This document shows, one piece after another, positions 1 to 5,531 of a DNA stretch of 11,702 nt. Position numbers and translations under genes: made by a program. The DNA lies in contig MU071250.1 in assembly GCA_002284615.2 (NCBI GenBank), positions 1 to 11,702 of the forward strand, written 5' to 3'. The notes under the pieces are model-generated. The model was not told where the DNA came from. It searched no databases and was given only the letters and a program-made list of their open reading frames with translations. The DNA comes from Dunaliella salina (taxonomy: Eukaryota > Chlorophyta > Chlorophyceae > Chlamydomonadales > Dunaliellaceae). Each line of letters opens with the position of its first letter. Positions within the stretch are counted from its first letter, which is position 1.

Positions 1-77
1 TGTGTGTGTGTGTGTGTGTGCAGGGCTGTGCGTGTGCACTTGTGCAGGGCAGTGTGTGCAGCTGTGCAGGGCAAAGG
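1..77. repeat. TG microsatellite grading into TGTGCAGGGC repeats
   Basis: A (TG)n run occupies the first 20 bases and presumably continues left of the window. It passes into TG-rich DNA in which the ten-mer TGTGCAGGGC recurs about three times. The open frame across it is a low-complexity Cys/Val/Arg string and is not a credible protein. Confidence 0.8.
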
Positions 78-374
78 GTGCATTTGTGCTGGTGCGCAAC
101 TTCCACTAAACGCTAAATGGAAAGCTGGGGCCTGCACACTACTCAATAATGCGGTCTGCGGCACGTCCTTGCAGCTCCTCTCTTCATGCTTGTGCTTTTT
201 GCCTGCTGCAGCATCAGGGGCCTTCTGTTTTTTAAGGCAATCCATGCCAATTAGAGGGATTTAAACTGACCAAAAGCACCTGTGTTGACCACAACTTTGC
301 ATGACAAATCCAAAAAAAGCAGAGGTTGCCGTGTCACAGCTTCTTTTCCCTTTCAAACCCAATATCTTCTATGT
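78..374. other. No recognisable feature
   Basis: I see no gene, splice-bounded exon, RNA gene or clear repeat here. The short open frames have no domain-like composition. The stretch near 300-374 may be the left flank of the first copy of the triplicated block that follows. Confidence 0.5.
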
Positions 375-524
375 TTGACATGAAAATATGCCTTATTGAC
401 CCAGTCTGGAAAGGGCTTGGTACTAATGGCCTTGAAGGACTGCCTGCTCCCTGCAATCCTTCCTGCGAGTGTTTTCCATCCCGCATCAGCGGTTCTTCCC
501 TGTTGCTATGGCGATCCTAAGGTT

Positions 525-562
525 AATATCAATATTAATGTTGATAGATAAATATTGATATT
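525..562. repeat. AT-rich inverted repeat
   Basis: AATATCAATATT at 525-536 is the exact reverse complement of AATATTGATATT at 551-562, giving a 12-bp stem. It occurs only in the first copy of the triplicated block and looks like a local insertion or expansion. Confidence 0.6.
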
Positions 563-835
563 GATAGATTAATATTGCAATGCCACATCCAGCCGGCAGG
601 TTGGCAAACCATCTGTCCATGATGTGAGAAAAGTGCATGAGATGCTGCCGCCTCTGTACACGCTCCAGGGCGTTGGTGCTGCAGCACGCTGTGGTGCCAG
701 CCCTCAGATGGCTTGGCAGTTTTTTTTCTAAGGTGATCGATGACGCACCGGTTCTGAGATGGATGGTTTGCCATACAATCCCATCGCTTGGTTGGGCTTA
801 GGAAGCTGGCAGAGCTGTTTCAAGCCACTGCAGTG

Positions 836-872
836 GGTAGGTAAGGTAGGTAGGTAAGGTAGGTAGGTAAGG
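836..872. repeat. 13-bp minisatellite (GTAGGTAAGGTAG)
   Basis: About three head-to-tail copies of a 13-bp unit built from GTAGGTAAGG. It lies directly before a SINE-like fragment and ends the first copy of the triplicated block. Confidence 0.8.
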
Positions 873-941
873 GTGCTTTGCTGTATATGCCTGTAAAAGG
901 GCATCTTAGCGGAATCTACCTCGGGACCTCCAGCTTGTTGT
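869..941 (-). mobile_element. SINE-like repeat fragment (diverged)
   Basis: The plus strand reads AAGGGTGCTTTGCTGTATAT, then GGGCATCTTAGCGG, then ACCTCGGGACCTCCAG. The same ordered landmarks recur at 5034-5099 and 5650-5715, and more loosely at 6316, 6899, 7316 and 7574. On the minus strand the consensus starts like a tRNA T-arm (GGAGGTCC.GAG..), so a tRNA-derived SINE is the best guess. This copy has lost the central GTTCGA box. Confidence 0.45.
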
Positions 942-1605
942 TACCCATTGTATTAGGAGATTCACACCCCACTCTGTTTCCGAAACAAAATGAATAAAGC
1001 ATAGAATATGCATTGCTGATCTTTCAGATGCAGATGGAAATGGGTTGGTGCTTGGGGCCTTTAAAGGCTGCCTGCTACCTGCGCTCCTTCCTGCAAGTGC
1101 ATTCCTTCCTGCATCAGCAATCCTTCCTCTTTGTCCTTTCTTCCTTTCTTTTTCCTACAGCAACCCTCGGATTGCAATTACAATGCCGCATCCAGCCGGC
1201 AGGTTGGCAAACCATCTGTCCATGATGAGAGAAAAGTGCATGAGATGCTGCCGCCTCTGTACATGAACCAGGGCATTGGTGCTGCAGCATGCTGTGGTGC
1301 CGGCCCTTAGAAGGCTTGGCAGGATGTTTCTTGTGTCAAAGTGATCGATGACGCACCGTCTGAGATGGATGGTTGTTTTGCCATGCACTCCCACCGCATG
1401 CTTGGGCTTACGAAGCTGGCAGAGCTGTTTCAAGCCAAGTAAATGCCACCAGACTCAGTGACCCGCTTTGATCTTACTCTGGGCAGCCTGCACAAGTTGC
1501 CCATCAGATTTGATAGTTCACAGCCCATTCTGTTTTAGAAATCGAATGACAAATATGAACAAATATTACGAATAGAAAATGCCTTACTGATCCTGCAGGT
1601 GCAGA

Positions 1606-1668
1606 TGGGATGGCTCCGTACTTTGGGCCTCGAATGGGTGCCTGCTTCCTGCACTCCTTCCTCTGCAA
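1606..1668 (+). pseudogene. Possible WD40-blade exon relic
   Basis: After a plausible acceptor (TGATCCTGCAG) the plus strand reads GCAGATGG..GGCTCCGTA..TTTGGG.CCTCGAA.GGGTGCCTGC, which resembles DNA encoding a WD40 strand of the type ADGSVR-W-P-x-G-A-C. One frame gives ADG......GPRMGAC, but small indels would be needed to recover the whole motif. Diverged counterparts lie at the same place in the other two copies of the block (about 1027-1085 and 400-460). It may be a dead copy of an upstream exon of the WD40 gene that starts at 5409. The resemblance was judged by eye and could be chance. Confidence 0.28.
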
Positions 1669-2019
1669 ATGTATTCCATCCCGCACCAGCAATTCTTCCC
1701 GTTTGTCCTTTTTGCTGCAGCAACCCTGGGATGCAATTGCAAAATGCCGCAACCAGCCAGCAGGTTGGCAGACCATCTGTCCATGATGAGAGGGAAGTGC
1801 ATGAGATGCTGCCGCCTCTGTACACGCTCCAGGGCACTGGTGCTGCAGCATGCTGTGGTGCCGGCCCTCAGATGGCTTGGCAGGATGTTTGTTGTGCCAA
1901 AATGATCAATAGCGTGGGATGGAAAGCTGAGATGGATGGTTTGCCATGCTCCCCTACCGCATGCTGGAGCTCAGGAAGCTGGCAGAGCTGTTGCAAGCCC
2001 CTGCAATGAATGCCAGCAC

Positions 2020-2095
2020 TGCCAGCAGGAAATACAGACGGCCAGCAAAGTGCCACTGCAGTAAATGCAGACGGCCAGCAGCCTGCCGGCAGACT
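2020..2095. repeat. Short repeats built on CAGACGGCCAGCA
   Basis: CAGACGGCCAGCA occurs near 2034 and again near 2068, with further GCCAGCA/GCCAGCAG variants around it. It is a small imperfect tandem cluster following the third copy of the upstream block. Confidence 0.55.
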
Positions 2096-2130
2096 GAGGA
2101 GTATGCATTGATCTCGCCAGTGGGCAGCTT

Positions 2131-2325
2131 ATGTTGCCCATCATACCTGTTGGTCCGAAGCCATCTCATTGCCCATCATACCTGTTATGTTGCCCATCAT
2201 ACATGTTGGTCGGAAGCCAGCCCTTTACCCAGACATGTTATGCTTACGTTATGCTATGCTTTCGCTATGCTTATGCTTATGTTGCCCATCATACCTGCTG
2301 GTCCGAGCCAGCCCATTGCCTGGAC
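2131..2325. repeat. Imperfect repeats of GTTGCCCATCATACCTG
   Basis: Four copies of TTGCCCATCATACCTG or a one-base variant start near 2133, 2169, 2189 and 2281. Three of them continue into TTGGTCCGAAGCC-like sequence. Between them lies a TTATGCTTA/TATGCTTATG run (about 2237-2280). Confidence 0.75.
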
Positions 2326-2584
2326 AAGGCAGGAGTCGTCCTTTGTTGCCAGCCTGTCGCCAATGCCTGGCAACAAGGCGCCCTTGTATGGATTCAAAAT
2401 CGGCCTGCTTGCGAGCTCAATTAGGGGACCTCCCCTTAATGCATGTAGCCTCTGGCCTGCGTAGACTCTCCTTTTTTCCTTTTTCTTTAAAATCAGCCTT
2501 CTGCCCATTCTAGGCAAGGCGCCATCCATTGCCATCACCCTCAACAAGAACGTTTGCTGCCCTCTCCTTGCACCTACTGGTGTG

Positions 2585-3000
2585 CGTTAGGTGTTGCCCA
2601 TCGCAGCTGCCGGCTTGCTGAGGGTGTTGCCCATGGCAGTTGCTGCTGTGCAACTGATCTGATGTGTCCATAGCGATTGCCCTCAACATTTGCTGCCCTC
2701 CTTGCACCTGCTGGTATGCGTTAGGTGTTTGCCCATCCCAGCTGCTGGCTTGCAATGAGGGTTGCCCATGGTAGCTGCTGCTGTGCAGCTGATCTGATGC
2801 ACGGAATGAATGATCTCCTGCATCTGTGACCAGTCACCTTCTTTTCAATTCAACCTTGTCTCTCACTAGTGCGCAATGAGCGTTGCCCATCTCAGCTGCT
2901 GCTGTGCAGCTGATCTGAAGCAGAGAATGAATGCCCCCCTGCATCTGTAACCAAGTCACCTTCTTTCCAATTAAACCTTGTCTCTCGCCAGTGCATAGCC
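2585..3000. repeat. Nested tandem repeats with GTTGCCCAT and GCTGTGCAGCTGATCTGA cores
   Basis: GTTGCCCATxxCAGCTGC and CTGCTGTGCA.CTGATCTGA recur near 2595-2665, 2733-2797 and 2882-2920. The last part is a clean tandem duplication of about 118 bp: GAATGAATG..CTGCATCTGT.ACCA, then CACCTTCTTT, then AACCTTGTCTCTC. It occurs at about 2804-2880 and again at 2925-2998. No coding capacity is evident. The cores partly resemble the GTTGCCCAT repeats at 2131-2325. Confidence 0.75.
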
Positions 3001-3171
3001 ATACTCTGACCGCTGTGTGTAACTGTGCACTCTGCTCTTTTCTAGCCTGTTGGGGCACAAAACCACTGTCTTCTGACTCTTTACAACTTTTTCCATTTTC
3101 AAAATACTATGCCTGTACCTTGCCTGCATCATGTACCCAGCAACAATGCAAGAATGGAGCTGTGGCACTGC
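3001..3171. other. No recognisable feature
   Basis: Unique-looking DNA between the tandem repeats and the left target-site copy of the inverted-repeat element. No supported gene or repeat was seen. Confidence 0.5.
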
Positions 3172-3179
3172 TCCTGAGT

Positions 3180-3197
3180 CAGCCTTGTGCAATTTCG
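3180..3197 (+). repeat. Left terminal inverted repeat of the hAT-like element
   Basis: CAGCCTTGTGCAATTTCG, matching the reverse complement of 4488-4505 at all 18 positions. It is immediately preceded by the target duplication TCCTGAGT. Confidence 0.92.
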
Positions 3198-3204
3198 GTT
3201 TTCG

Positions 3205-3232
3205 TTTCGGTACCGAAATTTCGGTACCGAAA
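3205..3232. repeat. Two adjacent 14-bp palindromes in the left subterminal region
   Basis: TTTCGGTACCGAAA occurs at 3205-3218 and again at 3219-3232, each a perfect palindrome. Half-sites (ACCGAAA, TTTCGGT) recur near 3350 and 4420-4470. This fits a subterminal transposase-binding array, though no binding can be shown from sequence. Confidence 0.75.
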
Positions 3233-3379
3233 TCGCAATTTTCGTTTTTCGCGCAATTTAGAATTTTCTGACCGCAATTTCGCGCAATTTCAGCCATTTC
3301 GCAATTTCGGCGGATACAAGCCAATTTTTCGGTGGAAACCGCAATTTCGGTACCAAAACGCAATTTCGCTGGACAATCG

Positions 3380-3777
3380 AAATAAATGAAAAGGTTCAAT
3401 TTTACCACAAAAGAGGGAGAAATAGCCAAGAGAGAGGTCAACTATGTGTCTGAACACTCTCAACTGCTGCACTAATTTTTCTCCCACTTCAGTTTTCACC
3501 CCAAGTCACAAATGTTTACCCTATACTGTGCTATCTTCTCATTTAACTACTGATGTTGTCATCCTCCTCCTCCTCCTCAAATAAATGAAAAAGTTAAATT
3601 TTACCACAGAAAAGGGAGAAACAGCCAAGAGAGAGGTCAAATATGTATCTGGACACTCTCAACTGCTGCACTAATTTCTCTCNCACTTCAAATTTCACCC
3701 CAGGTCACAATTGTTTACCCTATATTGTCCTATCTTCTCCATTTTAACAACTGACGCTGTCTTCCTCCTCTTCCTCC
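3380..3777. repeat. 199-bp tandem duplication inside the hAT-like element
   Basis: The unit from AAATAAATGAAAA through TTTACCACA, GAGAGAGGTCAA, CACTCTCAACTGCTGCACTAA and TTTACCCTATA to a CTCCTCCTC tract occurs at about 3380-3578 and again at about 3579-3777. The copies differ by scattered substitutions and small indels. The right copy runs into a longer CCT-rich tract. Confidence 0.85.
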
Positions 3778-4302
3778 TCATCTTCCTCATCCTCCTCATC
3801 TTCCTCATATGAGGAGGATGCGCATCCTCCTCATCTTCCTCATCCTCCTTTCCACCCTCATCACCCTCTCCAGCCTCATCACTTTTTCCAACCTCATCAC
3901 CCTTTCCAGCCTCATTTCCCCCTTGCCCNCCCTTNGNGGNGACCTCGCTATTNTCAACGACTTCTACCACGTGCACACCCTGTGCACACCCTTCTCCTCT
4001 TGCTCCTCCATACTCTGCACAGTGTCCACCTGCTTCTTTTCCTTGCCTTCTGCACCCACCACGCGAAATTGCTCCCTGACCCGATCTCCTGGCTTCTTCT
4101 GGCCCTGCTTCTCCTTCCCCTTATCCTTCTCCCTCTTCCCCTGCTTCCCCTGGGCCATGCTTGCAAGCTTGCGCGGCGCAGGGGTGCGCTTCAGCAGCTT
4201 NGTTGGGGAGGGCAGGCTGCGCGCATCCAGCACCTCTCTGCTCCTCTTGGCAGCACTCACTGGCTTTGCTTCTTGCTTCTTCTTACCCTTATCCTTCCCC
4301 AT
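3695..4302 (-). pseudogene. Broken Lys-rich then acidic low-complexity ORF of the hAT-like element
   Basis: On the minus strand an ATG at 4302, 203 bp in from the right terminus, opens a 112-codon frame ending at 3964. It starts MGKDKGKKKQE and stays rich in Lys, Arg, Gln and Gly (KRSREV and KGKEKQGQKK), consistent with a nuclear-targeted or nucleic-acid-binding N-terminus. A second frame continues from about 3976 as a Gly/Asp/Glu/Lys repeat (GDEVGKSDEAGEGDEGG) and becomes strongly acidic (EDEEDEED). The two frames are separated by a perfect 11-bp tandem duplication at 3971-3992, which accounts exactly for the frame change. No BED finger, RNase-H-like fold or hAT dimerisation domain is visible. 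It may be the N-terminus of a deleted transposase or a captured host fragment; I cannot decide. Six bases in the span are ambiguous. Confidence 0.5.
3811..3832. repeat. 22-bp perfect palindrome in the CCT-rich tract
   Basis: GAGGAGGATGC is followed directly by its reverse complement GCATCCTCCTC. The shorter palindrome CCTCATATGAGG overlaps its left edge. It looks like a fold-back within the (TCC/TCA)n tract. Confidence 0.75.
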
Positions 4303-4487
4303 TGTTGCTGAGTTAAATTGACTGACCNTGTTAGNCGAAGGGGGGTTTTATGGGGGGCCCAGAAGAATTTCGAAACGAACCNAAATTTNGATTTTCTANC
4401 GAAACGTCTAGAACACCGAAATTTTCGGTACATTGCGATTTCGGTGCAACGCCGAAACGCAATTTCGGTCCAAATCTCAAATTTCGG

Positions 4488-4505
4488 CGAAATTGCACAA
4501 GGCTG
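4488..4505 (-). repeat. Right terminal inverted repeat of the hAT-like element
   Basis: Exact 18-bp inverted copy of the left end. It is immediately followed by the second TCCTGAGT copy at 4506-4513. Confidence 0.92.
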
Positions 4506-4513
4506 TCCTGAGT

Positions 4514-4726
4514 ACATAAGGGCATTGTCTAAATGAGGAATTTACTTGCCTGCTCTGCCAGGCATGCACTTCCTCAGTCCCTCTCTTTCTCAAGTCTCAA
4601 TGTATCTTCACATTTTGAGGAAGTCTTTGTTGAAAAGAGTGGTGAAAATCCAATGATCCCAGATCTTTCCTGGCTTCCAACCACCTTAAAATATCCCGCA
4701 GCTCTTTGCCGCGGTGTCCTTTGTGC
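4514..4726. other. No recognisable feature
   Basis: Flank to the right of the hAT-like element. No domain-like open frame, repeat or RNA gene was recognised. Confidence 0.45.
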
Positions 4727-4756
4727 AAAACAAGGTGTTGCAAAACAAGGTGTTAC
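4727..4756. repeat. Tandem 15-bp repeat (CAAAACAAGGTGTTG)
   Basis: CAAAACAAGGTGTT is present twice head to tail with one separating base. The right end merges with the reverse complement of a consensus splice donor, discussed with the minus-strand exon candidate. Confidence 0.75.
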
Positions 4757-4760
4757 TTAC

Positions 4761-4826
4761 CTCCATATAACCTGCATATTTAGAAGTAGGGATGGAGAAG
4801 GTCAAATTTTGACTTCTTGACGCCAT
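4761..4826 (-). CDS. Candidate first coding exon, unknown protein
   Basis: On the minus strand an ATG at 4826 begins exactly 22 codons, MASRSQNLTF then SIPTSKYAGYME. They end at 4761 in phase 0 directly before GTAAGT, a perfect match to the U1 donor consensus (GAG|GTAAGT). The frame is also open upstream of the ATG. No downstream exon on the minus strand was recognised, and the hAT-like element sits 250 bp beyond. The peptide is not known to me. It could equally be a chance ATG followed by a chance donor, since the window shows no independent coding support. Confidence 0.25.
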
Positions 4827-5027
4827 TGTCATGTTGTAGCATTGTCCCTCATCTTGCATACATGCAAAGTCGTAAACGCACACCTCCTTTTTCTGCCATG
4901 AGCACACACTAGCTCTCCTTTGCAGCCATTGTCATGTTGTAGCTTTGTCCCTCATTTTGCGTACATGCAGAGTCGTAAGCGCACACCTCCATTTTCTGCC
5001 TTGAGCACACACTAGCTCTCCTTTGCA
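4822..5027. repeat. 103-bp tandem duplication
   Basis: Copies at 4822-4924 and 4925-5027 share GCCATTGTCATGTTGTAGC, TTGTCCCTCAT, CATGCA.AGTCGTAA.CGC, ACACCTCC and GAGCACACACTAGCTCTCC. A third copy starts at 5028 (GCCATGG) but diverges at once. On the minus strand the repeat boundary carries ACAATGGC, so the candidate start codon at 4826 lies at a copy edge. Confidence 0.88.
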
Positions 5028-5033
5028 GCCATG

Positions 5034-5099
5034 GTTTGTCGGGCGCTGCATCAAGGACATCTCAGCGGGATCGAACTCAGGACCTCCCAATCCCGGCAT
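5034..5099 (-). mobile_element. tRNA-derived SINE-like fragment
   Basis: On the minus strand this reads GGGAGGTCCTGAGTTCGATC, then CCGCTGAGATGTCC. GAGTTCGATCCC (5068-5079) is a good match to the RNA polymerase III box B / tRNA T-arm consensus, and the flanking GGAGGTCC resembles a T-stem. No complete tRNA cloverleaf or acceptor stem can be drawn, so this is treated as a SINE fragment and not a tRNA gene. It is the best-preserved of the related copies here for the box B portion. Confidence 0.5.
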
Positions 5100-5182
5100 C
5101 ATTGGGACCCACTTCTCGCATCTTCTTTGCCAAACAAGCACAAATTTTGTTGATGTGCTGCAGGTGTGCCGCCTGCTTTACG

Positions 5183-5223
5183 CTCCCGCAGCCATCACAT
5201 GCTCGTACAGCGCGTTGAGATGG
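5183..5223 (+). pseudogene. Ghost copy of the acceptor and 5' edge of WD40 exon 1
   Basis: TCCCGCAGCCATCACATGCT matches CCCTGCAGCCATAACGTGCT at the true acceptor (5401-5420). Both copies continue to GAGATGG (5217-5223 versus 5441-5447). The copy keeps a usable-looking CAG and the Ile-Thr-Cys reading, then diverges. Offset is about 218 bp. It appears to be a decayed tandem duplicate of the intron-exon junction. Confidence 0.6.
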
Positions 5224-5408
5224 ATGTTCAGAAGCTATGTCTCACCACATAGGGATTGCTTGCTGGCGCTGAGCCAAGAGGTTCAGTGCGGCTGGGTTTG
5301 AAGCAAGCACAAGCACTAGTCACTGACACACCAACTGCAACCACCGACTGTGCTCCCCGCTCACATTTTTCCCAGCTGCCTAAGTAATATTTCCTTTTTC
5401 CCCTGCAG

Positions 5409-5531
5409 CCATAACGTGCTTGGCGTTGCACCACAGCCTCGAGATGGCCATCACCGGCGCTGAGGACGGAAGCGTGCGTATTTCAAGCATAGGGCAGAGC
5501 AGCCAGCACCGAGTTCTGCCTCAATTAACAG
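5409..5531 (+). CDS. AAMP: AAMP-like exon 1 of the visible part
   Basis: The acceptor is a pyrimidine-rich TTTTTCCCCTGCAG and the donor is ACAG|GTGCGT. Two bases finish a codon begun upstream, 40 codons follow, and one G is carried into the next exon, so the exon is phase 1 at both ends. The peptide runs ITCLALHHSLEMAITGAEDG, then SVRISSIGQSSQHRVLPQLT. It supplies strands b-d of one blade, where the terminal Trp-Asp is replaced by Ser-Ser, as is usual for this blade in AAMP relatives, and the linker to the next GH dipeptide. The upstream exon that must donate the first base was not found in 1-5400. Confidence 0.85.

Larger units (their letters stand above)
375..2010. repeat. Diverged threefold tandem block (copies about 375-845, 995-1440, 1575-2010)
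   Basis: Three copies share one order of landmarks. First comes a segment beginning near ATATGCCTTATTGA or a variant, then a segment containing TGCCTGCT..CCTGC..TCCTTCCTGC, then CATC/CCGCA..AGC plus a pyrimidine tract, which ends in CAG in copies 2 and 3. The core follows (584-840, 1181-1436, 1744-1999) and contains GCAGGTTGGCA, CATCTGTCCATGATG, GTGCATGAGATGCTGCCGCC and GAAGCTGGCAGAGCTGTT. Copy 1 has an AT-rich hairpin in place of the pyrimidine tract. In copies 1, 2 and 3 the core reads as related peptides such as KVHEMLPPLY, but each copy carries stops or frame changes, so none is an intact exon. The family could not be identified. Confidence 0.8.
3172..4513. mobile_element. Non-autonomous hAT-like DNA transposon with 8-bp TSD
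   Basis: The element proper is 3180-4505 (1,326 bp). Its ends are an exact 18-bp inverted repeat, CAGCCTTGTGCAATTTCG at 3180-3197 and its reverse complement at 4488-4505. It is flanked by the direct 8-bp repeat TCCTGAGT at 3172-3179 and 4506-4513. An 8-bp target duplication with termini starting CAG is typical of the hAT superfamily. Subterminal regions (3190-3370 and 4370-4500) are dense in TTTCGG/CCGAAA and CAATTTCG motifs, as hAT transposase-binding regions often are. Inside lie a 199-bp tandem duplication, a CCT-rich tract and a broken minus-strand ORF. No transposase catalytic region is visible, so any mobility would depend on transposase supplied elsewhere. Confidence 0.88.

Noticed and set aside
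4..264. 86-codon open frame over the TG-rich start
   Set aside because: The composition follows the TG microsatellite and there is no domain-like pattern.
2131..2325. CRISPR array
   Set aside because: Units are imperfect, spacing is irregular and the context is a eukaryotic nuclear genome.
1946..2464. 172-codon plus-strand open frame
   Set aside because: It runs through the end of the triplicated block and tandem repeats; overlapping frames on both strands are similarly open, and the repeat peptides (HHTC.V) have no domain character.
3809..4321. 170-codon plus-strand frame in the transposon
   Set aside because: Leu/Ser/Phe-rich antisense shadow of the CCT tract and of the minus-strand Lys-rich frame, with several ambiguous bases.
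5034..5099. A functional tRNA gene
   Set aside because: Only the T-arm/box B part is convincing; no anticodon stem, D-arm or acceptor stem pairing could be found.
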